Origin: a virus
IMG/VR virus record: IMGVR_UViG_3300045996_000157
Coordinates: 1 to 22,932 of that record
Strand: one strand, 5' to 3'
DNA: 22,932 nucleotides
Part shown: in pieces, positions 11,939 to 20,019 of the stretch
How the letters are laid out: each line of letters opens with the position of its first letter
Position numbering within the stretch: position 1 is the first letter of the stretch
The notes under the pieces: model-generated
The model's database searches: none
What the model saw: the letters and a program-made list of their open reading frames with translations, nothing else
What the model was told of the DNA's origin: nothing
Translations under genes and position numbers: made by a program

Positions 11939-12079
11939 ATGATTTCGCCACCTATCTTCCTAGGCAGTGTCTTCGGATACGTTGCTAGCATGGTGGTCTT
12001 GGGCTTTAAGATTGGTTGGGTATATGCCAACAAGCACATTGCCGAGGCGTTCGGAGTGACGGCGGAGGATGAGACATGA
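11939..12079 (+). CDS. small membrane protein (46 aa)
   Basis: The ATG at 11939 lies 7 bases after the deaminase stop, with no clear ribosome binding site. The hydrophobic segment PPIFLGSVFGYVASMVVLGF (residues 4-23) is followed by a short soluble tail ending AEDET. The stop overlaps the next start (ATGA). The coupling pattern supports it; the function is unknown. Confidence 0.55.
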   Translation: MISPPIFLGSVFGYVASMVVLGFKIGWVYANKHIAEAFGVTAEDET

Positions 12080-12246
12080 ACCTAGTCACACTTCTTGGGC
12101 TGGTCATGCTGATCTCTTCCCTTTTGGTGGGGGCCGTTTGGGGGGCTATCGTCATTGGTACAACCGCCCCGGTCTTCCTGATCCCATACTTCGCCGCTGT
12201 CGGTCTTGTACTGGTGCTCTTCGGGGAAGGGCTAGATGGCTACTGA
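12076..12246 (+). CDS. small two-span membrane protein (56 aa)
   Basis: The start overlaps the previous stop; GGAGGATGAG directly upstream can serve as its site. Two hydrophobic stretches (about residues 3-25 and 31-50) predict a helical hairpin. The protein ends FGEGLDGY, and its last codons overlap the DUF3310 start by 11 bases. It could be a holin-like or accessory membrane protein, but the replication context gives no direct clue. Confidence 0.6.
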   Translation: MNLVTLLGLVMLISSLLVGAVWGAIVIGTTAPVFLIPYFAAVGLVLVLFGEGLDGY

Positions 12247-12571
12247 TGACGTCAACTCCCCGGACCACTATACCCACGGGGGTATAGAGACTCGGGACTA
12301 CCTCCTAGCAAAGCTAGGGGTGGAGGGATATATTTCGTACTGTTACGGTAACGTACTCAAGTACGGTAGTAGAGCACCATTCAAGGGCAGTGAGGTTAAG
12401 GACCTACGCAAGATGGTCTGGTATGCTTTAGACGTAATAAAACTAAGAGAAGAACAACAAAATGTACCTACTCCACGGAGAAAGCGGGCACGACCTGCCC
12501 GAAGGGTTTCTCGTCGTCGACCTAGAGTGTACAACTCAGCCGGGAAGGATAAAGGCCGTAGACGGAAATAA
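12236..12571 (+). CDS. DUF3310 (SaV-like) protein with basic tail
   Basis: Residues 6-75 match the DUF3310 pattern: VNSPDHYTHGGIETRDYL, GNVLKYGSRAPFKG and DLRKMVWYALDVIKLREE. The family is found in many phages and has been annotated as nucleotide-kinase-related, without firm proof of activity. The normal domain ends near residue 76. The last 35 residues (PTPRRKRARPARRVSRRRP and onward) are extremely basic and are read from DNA that also encodes the start of DNA polymerase, a 110-base overlap in another frame. Confidence 0.8.
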   Translation: MATDDVNSPDHYTHGGIETRDYLLAKLGVEGYISYCYGNVLKYGSRAPFKGSEVKDLRKMVWYALDVIKLREEQQNVPTPRRKRARPARRVSRRRPRVYNSAGKDKGRRRK

Positions 12572-14498
12572 GGTTTACCTCATTGGTAAGCAGGACAATG
12601 ATCTACTGACGGTATGGAATAAAACAGGGGATGAGCCCCTATACCTTCATCCATTCAAGGTACTTGTAGGACACAACCTCAAGTACGACTTGGAGTACAT
12701 TCGGAGGGATAAGGCGCTATCGATGGGCGGCGGCGGGGACTTCTACGAGTACCTCCAGAAGAAGGCTATCGTGTTGGACACTCAGTTCATCACGTACCTT
12801 CACTCTGGGCACACGATGAAGTTCGCCTCGCTTGACGATGCTTGTGAGTATTGGGGTGTCCCCATGCTCAAGACGTTGGACCTTACCGTCGAGCTAGAGA
12901 AGGTCGGACACGACATCACTAAAGTACCTGATATCGATAAGTACTTGGTCAACGATGTCAAGATGACTACTGCGATAATGCGCAAGATGTTGGAAGATCC
13001 GTGGGTCATTGAGAACTTCTCATGGATCTTAAAGATGCACGAAGGGTACCTAGGCACGCATGAGATTGAGTACAACGGGATGCACCTAGATCCTGCGCTG
13101 CTGCACAAGCTCATCGTTGAGGTCACAGACAAGCGTGACAGAGTCCTGCATGACCTGCGGGCCGTGGCCAAGTGGACGCCACTTGAGGCGTTTGAGCCTA
13201 GCTCCAATGACCACGTAGCGGCACTCCTGTTTGGTGGCACGATAGAGACCGAGGAACGTCTGCCCAACGGGGTATACGCCTCTGGGGCAAAGGCCGGTCT
13301 ACCCAAGTTCAGGATCAAGCGTACGGAACATGAGTGTCACGGGATGGTCTCCTATGCCTACTCTGCCGCCCGTGAGGGCCGGTGGAAGGGCAAGAATGGC
13401 AAGTGGTCCGTATCCGAGGAGATCCTAGAGGAACTTATGTTAGACACAGGGGGCTTGACGACCCCCCTAACCACTCTCTGTGAGAAACTCCTAGAGTTTA
13501 GGGAACTACAGAAGCTACTCGGGACGTACCTAGTAGGATTGAATAACCATGTGAGGACTCACGGTGGCGCGTACTACGTTTTTCCGCAGATTAACACGTC
13601 TCAAACGGCGACGGGGAGGACAAGTAGCTCTAAGCCTAATATGCAGAACAACCCCACGCATGACTCGGTTGGAGTGGCGTCTGTATATACTTCACGGTTT
13701 GGTGAACAGGGTGCTCTTCTGGAAGTGGACTTCAAGCAAGTTGAGATACTTGCGCTAGCGATACTAAGTAACGATAGCGTTCTTATCGGAGACATCCTAG
13801 CGGGTCGGGACATCCATGAGGAAACGGGTAAGCCGGTCTACGGCTCAAAGATGACCAAGGAACAACGCCGGATCATCAAGACCATTAACTTTGGCCTGAT
13901 CTACGGCGGTTCCGCCAAGACCCTTGCACAGCAAGCTAAGGTGAATGTGATGACCGCAGCGAAGGCGATATCCTCCTTCTACGCACGATATAAAGGCGTA
14001 AAGGAGTATTTTGAAAGCTTTACACAGGAAATAGGGACACTAAGCGACTTATATGGGACTAACACGGGTGTGGTACTGGAGGGCAGCTACCTTCAAAAGT
14101 CCGCTCTATGGACTTCGTGTACGGGTAGGCGATATGCCTTTAAAACCTATATTGATAAGCGGACCAAGATCCCGAACGTTTCGTATACTGAGACGCGCAA
14201 CTATCCGATCCAAGGTTTCGCAACAGGCGACTTGGTTCTTGCGGGATTAGGCGACGTCTGGCGTAAGGTATTGCCTAACTACGGCAAGGATGTTAAACTA
14301 GTAGGGCTAGTCCACGACTCCCTACGGTTTGACGTGAAGGTTGACAAGGTAGATGATCTCATGCGAGACTTGAAGTATACCCTCTCTAAAGCGGGGGAGA
14401 GCCTCAATCGGGCCTGCAAGAAAGAGGTCTGGCATCTACCGATCAAGGTTACATTTTCTAAAGGTACTGATTTCTTTAACATGAAGGAGATAGAATAA
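12462..14498 (+). CDS. family A DNA polymerase, T7-like
   Basis: This 678-residue replicative polymerase has a 3'-5' exonuclease domain: Exo I VVDLEC (Asp20, Glu22), Exo II HNLKYDLEY (Asp76) and Exo III YLVNDVKM (Tyr161, Asp165). The palm and fingers show GRTSSSKPNMQN (385-396), motif A EVDFKQVEI (Asp423), motif B RRIIKTINFGLIYGG (469-483, with Phe477) and motif C LVHDSL (His618, Asp619). The length and order match T7 gp5. The start must be near 12462, because Exo I begins at residue 18. No Shine-Dalgarno is visible; the ATG is preceded by GAAGAACAACAAA. Confidence 0.95.
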   Translation: MYLLHGESGHDLPEGFLVVDLECTTQPGRIKAVDGNKVYLIGKQDNDLLTVWNKTGDEPLYLHPFKVLVGHNLKYDLEYIRRDKALSMGGGGDFYEYLQKKAIVLDTQFITYLHSGHTMKFASLDDACEYWGVPMLKTLDLTVELEKVGHDITKVPDIDKYLVNDVKMTTAIMRKMLEDPWVIENFSWILKMHEGYLGTHEIEYNGMHLDPALLHKLIVEVTDKRDRVLHDLRAVAKWTPLEAFEPSSNDHVAALLFGGTIETEERLPNGVYASGAKAGLPKFRIKRTEHECHGMVSYAYSAAREGRWKGKNGKWSVSEEILEELMLDTGGLTTPLTTLCEKLLEFRELQKLLGTYLVGLNNHVRTHGGAYYVFPQINTSQTATGRTSSSKPNMQNNPTHDSVGVASVYTSRFGEQGALLEVDFKQVEILALAILSNDSVLIGDILAGRDIHEETGKPVYGSKMTKEQRRIIKTINFGLIYGGSAKTLAQQAKVNVMTAAKAISSFYARYKGVKEYFESFTQEIGTLSDLYGTNTGVVLEGSYLQKSALWTSCTGRRYAFKTYIDKRTKIPNVSYTETRNYPIQGFATGDLVLAGLGDVWRKVLPNYGKDVKLVGLVHDSLRFDVKVDKVDDLMRDLKYTLSKAGESLNRACKKEVWHLPIKVTFSKGTDFFNMKEIE

Positions 14499-14499
14499 T

Positions 14500-15126
14500 A
14501 TGAGCACTTATAGTTTCGAGGTTGCATCAATCAATGAACGTACCGTCACGACCAAGTTTGGCCCTAAAAAGGCTTATGATCTTGTCTCGACAGATGGAAC
14601 GAGGTACGGATTCGCGTTCACTAATCCAGCCCGGTCGGGCATTTCTGTTGGCACGAAGGTGTCGGCGTCTGGCGAAGTGGGACGGTTTGGCGTCGCTCTG
14701 GACCCCAAGACCGTTACAATCGGAGGAGAAGTAAATGACATGGAAACGCCAGCGGCTTCCGTTCCCAAGCAGGTTAGCTACTCGGGTCGGGCTGAGAAGG
14801 TTTTCCCTCTCCCTACCACGCACGGTGATACGGCCATTATTCGGCAGAACGCACTTACGAATGCGGTTGCGACAGTGGCAGATTTTGTTGCTACTCAACC
14901 GACGGAAAAGTGGCCCACCCTAGACACTTGGACGGACATGGTCATCAAGACTGCGTACAAGTATGCGGAGTTCTCTTCGGGTCAGCGTGAAATGAAGGCG
15001 ATCAAGGCCATGCGTGCTGTCGGCATGGAAGCATCCGAGATCAAGTCTGCTGTCGAGCAGCACCTTGACGAGGGTGTCGAGCACATCACCCTAGGTGACG
15101 GTCACAGTGACTGTGAGGCCGCCTAA
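14500..15126 (+). CDS. OB-fold protein, putative ssDNA-binding
   Basis: The ATG lies just after the polymerase stop; AAGGAG (14483-14488) is the site. Residues 1-75 form a five-strand pattern (YSFEVASINERTVTTKFG, AYDLVSTDGTRYGFAF, VGTKVSASGEVGRFG) that fits an OB fold. A linker and a helical domain (about 110-190) follow, containing RQNALTNAVATVADF. The C-terminus is mildly acidic (GDGHSDCEAA), like the tails of SSBs that recruit partners. Position next to the polymerase suggests the gp2.5-type role. Confidence 0.65.
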   Translation: MSTYSFEVASINERTVTTKFGPKKAYDLVSTDGTRYGFAFTNPARSGISVGTKVSASGEVGRFGVALDPKTVTIGGEVNDMETPAASVPKQVSYSGRAEKVFPLPTTHGDTAIIRQNALTNAVATVADFVATQPTEKWPTLDTWTDMVIKTAYKYAEFSSGQREMKAIKAMRAVGMEASEIKSAVEQHLDEGVEHITLGDGHSDCEAA

Positions 15127-15998
15127 TGGACGAAACCAACTTTAAGCCGTATATCAAGTGGGGTATCCGTGGCGCACTAGGTCTACTCGGCCTAGTGGTC
15201 GCCCTCAATAGCTTCACGGTTGTCGATACCGGCTTCCGTGGCGTGAAGACGACCTTCGGTGAGGTACAGGGGTCGGCTCTCCCTGAGGGCTTGTACTTCA
15301 AGATCCCTGTGGCCCAGAAGATCATTGAGATCGACACCCGGATCCAGAAGTGGTCCGGAGATACGTTTGCCTACACGGGCGATACGCAACAGGCAAAGGT
15401 CTTCTTTGTCCTCAACTATCGCTTGGATCCCGCCGAGGCGGCTACTACCTATCGGGACGTAGGCGTTGATTGGGCATACAAGCTCGTTGGACAGGTTGTC
15501 CATGAGAACTTGAAGAAAGAGTTCGGTCAGTTCAAGGCAGTGGACATCGTCGCTAACCGTGACAAGGTCGCTCGTAACATTGAGACTAGCGTTACCAGTA
15601 TCCTTTTGAAGCGGGGCGTGGTTGTCTCTAGCTTCCAGCTAACCAACATCGACTATACGGACCAGTTCGAAAAGGCCGTAGAGGCAAAGGTAGTCGCACA
15701 ACAGGATGCCATCCGTGAACAGAACCGTACCGTCCAGATCAAGGAGCAGGCTACTCAAAAGATTGAGACTGCTAAAGGAGATGCAGAGGCAACGGTTCTT
15801 TCGGCTACCGCCAAGGCGGAGGCGACTGTTCTTAATGCTAGAGCAGAGGCGGAGTCTATCCAGATTCGCGCGAAAGCTCTAGAGCAGAATCCCAAGCTCG
15901 TAGAGTGGGAAGCGGTGAAGCAGTGGGATGGCCGTATGCCTCAATTTGTTATGGGCGAAGGTGGGATGCCCCTTATTCAAATCCCGACCAATCGGTGA
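15126..15998 (+). CDS. SPFH/prohibitin (HflC-like) membrane protein
   Basis: The 290-residue protein has an N-terminal membrane anchor (about residues 13-31, IRGALGLLGLVVALNSFTV). An SPFH domain follows (VDTGFRGVKTTFGEV to about residue 190), then a long Ala/Glu/Lys coiled coil (about 190-260). Prohibitins, HflK and HflC form membrane rings that restrain FtsH protease. A phage copy could modulate host FtsH or organise the membrane, but no partner is visible here. The ATG overlaps the previous stop (TAATG). Confidence 0.88.
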   Translation: MDETNFKPYIKWGIRGALGLLGLVVALNSFTVVDTGFRGVKTTFGEVQGSALPEGLYFKIPVAQKIIEIDTRIQKWSGDTFAYTGDTQQAKVFFVLNYRLDPAEAATTYRDVGVDWAYKLVGQVVHENLKKEFGQFKAVDIVANRDKVARNIETSVTSILLKRGVVVSSFQLTNIDYTDQFEKAVEAKVVAQQDAIREQNRTVQIKEQATQKIETAKGDAEATVLSATAKAEATVLNARAEAESIQIRAKALEQNPKLVEWEAVKQWDGRMPQFVMGEGGMPLIQIPTNR

Positions 15999-16010
15999 AG
16001 AGGATGAGTT

Positions 16011-16193
16011 ATGCCACGCGGAGTTTATCCCCGTAAGCCTAAGGTTGTTCCCCATCATGAGCGACTCCCTGAGTTTGATAGGGAGTTGCGGCAAACCAAG
16101 CGGTATAACAACCGCTTGTTTGTTGGGGTCTACCGGCTAGCAGAGATCTTAGAGATTAGGACACTAAAGAGGATCAATGACGAGAAAGACTAA
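16011..16193 (+). CDS. small basic hypothetical protein (60 aa)
   Basis: GAAGAGGATGAG just upstream provides a site. The sequence MPRGVYPRKPKVV is followed by an Arg/Lys-rich helix (FDRELRQTKRYNNRLFVGVY) and a second helix. It may bind nucleic acid. It overlaps the HNH gene by 17 bases. Confidence 0.65.
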   Translation: MPRGVYPRKPKVVPHHERLPEFDRELRQTKRYNNRLFVGVYRLAEILEIRTLKRINDEKD

Positions 16194-16578
16194 ATGGCCC
16201 TATGAACGAGTCTCTTGCCTTGAGTGGCAAGGGCTCCTAGACGAAGATGGGTACGGGCGGGTAAAGGTTAACAATACCGATACCCGCTCGCACCGTGCCA
16301 TGTTCGAAATGTGGTACCAAGTTAAGCTCAAACCAGAGGACGTGCTACTTCATGACTGCGACAACCCAAAATGCTTCAATCCCCATCATCTTACGAAGGG
16401 GACCCAAGCACAGAACGTCGCTGATATGGATGCGAAAGGTAGGCGCGTCTCGGCTTCATCATTGGTCACCCACTGCCCGTACGGACATGAGTATACGCAG
16501 ACGAACACTGTGGTGTACTCTGATGGTAAGAGGCGATGTCGCCAGTGCATTCAGGCTAAAAGAAGGACGGTAACATGA
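16177..16578 (+). CDS. HNH endonuclease (homing type)
   Basis: This 133-residue HNH_3-type nuclease shows CLEWQG (14-19), SHRAMFEMW (38-46) and the core LHDCDNPKCFNPHHL (58-72) with GTQAQNVADM (75-84). A C-terminal zinc ribbon is made by CPYGH (100-104) and CRQC (121-124). Free-standing HNH genes of this type in phages are usually mobile and insert between genes. It sits between two unrelated small genes and overlaps both, so it is integrated into the translational layout. Confidence 0.88.
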   Translation: MTRKTKWPYERVSCLEWQGLLDEDGYGRVKVNNTDTRSHRAMFEMWYQVKLKPEDVLLHDCDNPKCFNPHHLTKGTQAQNVADMDAKGRRVSASSLVTHCPYGHEYTQTNTVVYSDGKRRCRQCIQAKRRTVT

Positions 16579-16823
16579 AGCTGGAAATTAACATCGATCT
16601 CCAAAGTGAGGGAGACTATGATAACTCTATAGCAGAGTTGATTAGGGACGCCATTGAGCGTGCCGTCACGTCGGAGGTCACTAAGGCTATCAAGGACCAT
16701 AGGGGTAGCATCGCCTTAGAGGCTCAGAAGATCGTCAAGGACGCGATCAAGACGCTTGAGCTATCGCGCAACGATGAGGTTGTCGCCTTGGTCAAGCGTA
16801 AGCTAAAGGAGTTAAACAAGTGA
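16575..16823 (+). CDS. hypothetical helical protein (82 aa)
   Basis: The start overlaps the HNH stop (ATGA). MKLEINIDL is followed by long amphipathic helices with many Lys, Glu and Ala residues. No motif was recognised. It ends inside the GTG start of the exonuclease gene. Confidence 0.65.
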   Translation: MKLEINIDLQSEGDYDNSIAELIRDAIERAVTSEVTKAIKDHRGSIALEAQKIVKDAIKTLELSRNDEVVALVKRKLKELNK

Positions 16824-17785
16824 CTAGCCACTTTGACAACCTAGAGTACGACATCAAGCAGATGCTGAAGGGGAACCATGCAAGTGAGACACTTGAGATT
16901 TCGCATTCGACTTCGGAACGAATCGTTGCCCTCGCTAAAGGTATCGCAAGTCACACCCTTGATATGGCGAGCCACAAGCCGCCGCGAATCAAGTCGCCTA
17001 CTGACAAGACTATCCGTATGTCAGAGGTCGGCGCTCCCTGTCACCGAAAGCTACTCTACAGTTGGTATTCTCCGATGCGTGGGCTACCACCGTACGCAGA
17101 CGAGAACCACCCCTACCTACCTGTCAAGTTCACGTATGGAGACTATATCGAAGAGCTAGTTCTGTTCCTTTGTGAGGAAGCAGGCCACACTGTTGCCGAC
17201 CGTCAGAAGGAGGTAACGTTACATGTTAAGGAAACTGTGTGGTATGCTGTTGGTCATATGGATGCTACTATCGATGGCCATGTTGTTGACATCAAGTCAA
17301 GCGCCGATGTCTCCTTCAACAAGTACAAGCGAGAGGGACTCACCGAGGAAAACGATAGTTTCGGATACCTTTACCAGATAGACTCCTACGCCATGGCTCA
17401 CGGGACCGACGACAGGGCAGTGATCTTCACCAACAAGCACGATGGGGAGATCTACATTGCCCACCGGAGCGGCGTGGACTTCATGCCGGTAGAGACGAAG
17501 ATCAAGGTCCTAGGGGATGACGCGGACCTGTACATTGCGACGGGGGAAATGCCTATCCGCCTAGAGCCTAAAGTTACCAAGTACGGTAAGCAATTAAATA
17601 CCGTATGTAGCTATTGCAACTTCAAACATACGTGTTATGATGGAGGTATACTAGGCGTGATTGCATCGGGTCGCCCTCAGTATTTCCTAGAAGAAACAAT
17701 AACAAGTGAGGGTTATGCCTACATCAAAGACAAAGCGAAAATCGCCAAGCCGAAAGGCTTTGCCAAGACTAAAGTCGAAGTTTGA
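16820..17785 (+). CDS. Cas4/RecB-like PD-(D/E)xK exonuclease with Fe-S cysteines
   Basis: The 321-residue protein carries the nuclease core GHMDATIDGHVVDIKSS, with Asp148, Asp157 and Lys159 as metal and catalytic residues, and YQIDSY (Gln186, Tyr190) as the QxxxY motif. Cys74 (PCHRKLLY) together with Cys263, Cys266 and Cys272 (CSYCNFKHTC) matches the 4Fe-4S arrangement of Cas4 and AddB. It is likely a 5'-3' exonuclease for host DNA breakdown or recombination, as T7 gp6 is in T7. The start is GTG with AAAGGAG (16805-16811) upstream. Confidence 0.85.
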   Translation: MTSHFDNLEYDIKQMLKGNHASETLEISHSTSERIVALAKGIASHTLDMASHKPPRIKSPTDKTIRMSEVGAPCHRKLLYSWYSPMRGLPPYADENHPYLPVKFTYGDYIEELVLFLCEEAGHTVADRQKEVTLHVKETVWYAVGHMDATIDGHVVDIKSSADVSFNKYKREGLTEENDSFGYLYQIDSYAMAHGTDDRAVIFTNKHDGEIYIAHRSGVDFMPVETKIKVLGDDADLYIATGEMPIRLEPKVTKYGKQLNTVCSYCNFKHTCYDGGILGVIASGRPQYFLEETITSEGYAYIKDKAKIAKPKGFAKTKVEV

Positions 17786-18101
17786 GAAGCGGTTTTATGA
17801 GGAGACTCAGAGGCGTGGTTTGGTTCTCTCATATGAGGCCGATGCCCTGCCATACAGACTGGATCTATTATACAAACCGGACTGGAAGGTTTCTGATGAT
17901 CTATTCCTTGAGACCAAAGGCAAGTTCGACTACTCTGAGCGGCGTAAGATGTTGGCGGTACGCGCCGCCAATCCCGGCAAAGAAGTTCGTATGGTCTTCA
18001 TGCGGAACCAGAAGCTAGGGAAAGGCTCCAAGATGACCTACGGGGAGTGGTGCGATAAGCACGGCATCCGTTGGTCAGTGTTCCCGGACCTACCGCTATG
18101 A
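17706..18101 (+). CDS. T7 endonuclease I-like Holliday junction resolvase
   Basis: The protein (131 residues from GTG 17706, or 128 from ATG 17715) resolves branched DNA before packaging in T7-like phages. KSKFEKRFYEET (Glu27), LLYKPDW (Asp59) and FLETKG (Glu69, Lys71) match the catalytic Glu, Asp and ExK of T7 gp3. KMLAVRAANPGKEVRMVFMR is the conserved core helix and strand. A basic N-terminus (KTKRKSPSRKALPR) precedes it. The start is uncertain: neither codon has a well-spaced site, and both lie within the end of the exonuclease gene. Confidence 0.9.
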   Translation: MRVMPTSKTKRKSPSRKALPRLKSKFEKRFYEETQRRGLVLSYEADALPYRLDLLYKPDWKVSDDLFLETKGKFDYSERRKMLAVRAANPGKEVRMVFMRNQKLGKGSKMTYGEWCDKHGIRWSVFPDLPL

Positions 18102-18451
18102 GCATTACGTACGGAAAGGACCCCAAGGCATTTATAGAGCCTATCCGTAGGGACGAGTACAAGGTAGAGATCTTCCGCACCAGTGAAGCCATTTCCCGGC
18201 ACCACTTGGAGACGATGGAGCCACAGGAACTGATGAAGTGGCTCAAAGAGCGCGCAGCGGCTGCGCTAGCACGACACCTGATCGCTAAAGATCTGGTTAC
18301 GTTAGTCGATGTAGAAGATGCTATCAGGACTAACGAGAAGAGGTTTACATTCGAATTAAAAGCACTAAAGGATAATAATAAGAACAATGGACTACAAAAT
18401 CACGACTACGACAAGCCCGATCCTGTCTGGGACAAGCACGACTACTTCTAG
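18098..18451 (+). CDS. hypothetical protein (117 aa)
   Basis: The ATG overlaps the resolvase stop (ATGA). The protein is charged and helical (HLETMEPQELMKWLKERAAAALARHL), and its C-terminus is Asn/Asp-rich (KDNNKNNGLQNHDYDK). That tail is read from DNA shared with the next gene's start, an overlap of 65 bases. No family was recognised. Confidence 0.65.
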   Translation: MSITYGKDPKAFIEPIRRDEYKVEIFRTSEAISRHHLETMEPQELMKWLKERAAAALARHLIAKDLVTLVDVEDAIRTNEKRFTFELKALKDNNKNNGLQNHDYDKPDPVWDKHDYF

Positions 18452-18872
18452 CCCGACGTGGATTGACTCGACCTACGGGTCGCTCGTTGGCTCCACCGTC
18501 ACGGTACCCCCAGATTACATCAAGTCCGTACTTGATGCACTGGACGCGGCGTCTAAGAAGTCTAGTACCCCGCCGGTCCTCATGGGCGTGCCAAGCACGG
18601 AGAAGCGTGTCACCCTAGAGGCTAAGTCTAGGGTCAACAAGGCCACCTTGACCCGTCGCCAACCCCACCAGCTAGTAGTAGACATCAAGCAGAAGCTTGC
18701 CAAAGAACTGCTTGCGCAATTGCTGTTGGGTGATATGATTGAAGTAGAGAGTTCTACGAACCCTACTTCCGGGGCAACGACCTTCGTTGCTCGCATCACG
18801 TTCGTCAAAGACACTAATAAGAATAATAATGAGTCACCTACCACAAACCAATCGACAACCGAAAATCCTTGA
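18387..18872 (+). CDS. hypothetical protein with low-complexity ends (161 aa)
   Basis: The N-terminus is Thr/Ser-rich (ITTTTSPILSGTSTTTSS) and the C-terminus Asn/Thr-rich (KNNNESPTTNQSTTENP). Both lie in overlaps with the flanking genes. The middle (about 40-145) has a helix-strand pattern (RQPHQLVVDIKQKLAKELLA). The ATG is preceded by GGATAATAATAAGAACA, with no canonical ribosome binding site. Confidence 0.6.
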   Translation: MDYKITTTTSPILSGTSTTTSSPTWIDSTYGSLVGSTVTVPPDYIKSVLDALDAASKKSSTPPVLMGVPSTEKRVTLEAKSRVNKATLTRRQPHQLVVDIKQKLAKELLAQLLLGDMIEVESSTNPTSGATTFVARITFVKDTNKNNNESPTTNQSTTENP

Positions 18873-19602
18873 GATAGATATCGAAACAGCCCCTCACAAG
18901 GGCTACGTCTGGTCCCTGTTCAAGCAAACCATTTCCCTAGACCAACTGGAGGAGACAGGTCGAACCCTGTGTTTCTCTTGGAAATGGCGAGGCGATAAGG
19001 GTATCCGTTACGTTAGTGAACGAACCGGACGCTTGGAGATGATCCACCTAGCGTGGGATCTACTCAACGAAGCCGACATTGTCGTAACCTACAACGGGAA
19101 AAAGTTCGATGTACCGACCCTTAATAAAGAGTTCCTTGAATCCGGGCTTGGCCCCCCTAGCCCGTACAAACAAGTTGATCTATACCGAGTTGCCCGACGG
19201 GAGTTTAGGTTCGCATCAAACAAGATGGATCATTTGGCTAAACAATTGGGTATTCGAACGAAGGTGCGACACGGAGGATTTAGACTATGGGTACAGTGCA
19301 TGGAGGGAGACCCGAAAGCGTGGACGAAGATGGAGAGATACAACAAGCGGGATGTCCTGATCCTCGACAAGTTGTACGACCGGATGTTACCATGGATCAA
19401 AGGACACCCCAATGTCACGATTTACAAGGATGAGGGGGACACTGTTCATTCGTGCCCTACCTGCGGTTCACGTAAGGTACATAAGAGGGGGACTTATGTT
19501 GCACGGTCTCTGCGATATCGGAGGTACCACTGTACTTCCTGTGGGAAATGGTCGCGCGACGGGACAATCAAAGGCGTGGGCCCACTCATGGAAGCAACGT
19601 GA
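18829..19602 (+). CDS. DEDD 3'-5' exonuclease fused to a zinc ribbon
   Basis: The 257-residue protein has an RNase H-like exonuclease domain: LEIDIET (Asp17, Glu19), VTYNGKKFDVPTL (Asp94) and YNKRDVLIL (Asp175). These are the four acidic residues of DEDD nucleases, in a DnaQ/YprB-like setting. A C-terminal zinc ribbon has Cys209 and Cys212 in CPTCGS, and Cys235 and Cys238 in CTSCGK. The ribbon probably binds DNA or RNA. I chose ATG 18829 because Asp17 lies soon after it. The first 44 bases overlap the previous gene. Confidence 0.82.
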   Translation: MSHLPQTNRQPKILEIDIETAPHKGYVWSLFKQTISLDQLEETGRTLCFSWKWRGDKGIRYVSERTGRLEMIHLAWDLLNEADIVVTYNGKKFDVPTLNKEFLESGLGPPSPYKQVDLYRVARREFRFASNKMDHLAKQLGIRTKVRHGGFRLWVQCMEGDPKAWTKMERYNKRDVLILDKLYDRMLPWIKGHPNVTIYKDEGDTVHSCPTCGSRKVHKRGTYVARSLRYRRYHCTSCGKWSRDGTIKGVGPLMEAT

Positions 19603-19811
19603 TGGCCAGATTCGACACAAAGTTCCAAGCCTACCGGAGGGACCAGCTAAATAAGTACCGGGAGATGGACCCGGATGTCCTGATCGATGAACTAGATATT
19701 GATACTGATATCCTTATGGATGTCTTATGGTTTAAAATAGAACAAAAAATAGAGGAATCCTATAATGACAACGAAGAAGAAGACGACTACGAAGACCCCT
19801 ACGAAGATTAA
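19602..19811 (+). CDS. acidic hypothetical protein (69 aa)
   Basis: The start overlaps the exonuclease stop (TGATG). A basic N-terminus (MARFDTKFQAYRRDQLNKYR) leads to an acidic helical body and a strongly acidic end (DNEEEDDYEDPYED). The acidic tail overlaps the next gene. Acidic tails like this often serve as DNA mimics or partner-binding tails; the role here is unknown. Confidence 0.6.
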   Translation: MARFDTKFQAYRRDQLNKYREMDPDVLIDELDIDTDILMDVLWFKIEQKIEESYNDNEEEDDYEDPYED

Positions 19812-20019
19812 GATGTGGGCCACGCAGGGCCACCTTGGCGGTCCTCTGGATGTGGACTGTATGTGTCTGTTTGGTGACCTTGAGCTAGCCAAGGAATATG
19901 CTATCGAACGGATCGAGGAGGGTGATAGCGTCGCAGAGGACATCATTGAGGTCACCGTGACCCGGCGCTGGAAGGTGTCCAAGCCAGAGATCGTAATGGA
20001 AGAGGTCGAGCCATCTTGA
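19765..20019 (+). CDS. hypothetical protein (84 aa)
   Basis: The ATG at 19765 has GAGGAA about 8 bases upstream. A Lys/Thr-rich leader (MTTKKKTTTKTPTKIK) is followed by a compact alpha/beta domain (DLELAKEYAIERIEEGDSVA, then IIEVTVTRRWKV). It overlaps the previous gene by 47 bases and the reductase start by 4. Confidence 0.65.
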   Translation: MTTKKKTTTKTPTKIKMWATQGHLGGPLDVDCMCLFGDLELAKEYAIERIEEGDSVAEDIIEVTVTRRWKVSKPEIVMEEVEPS

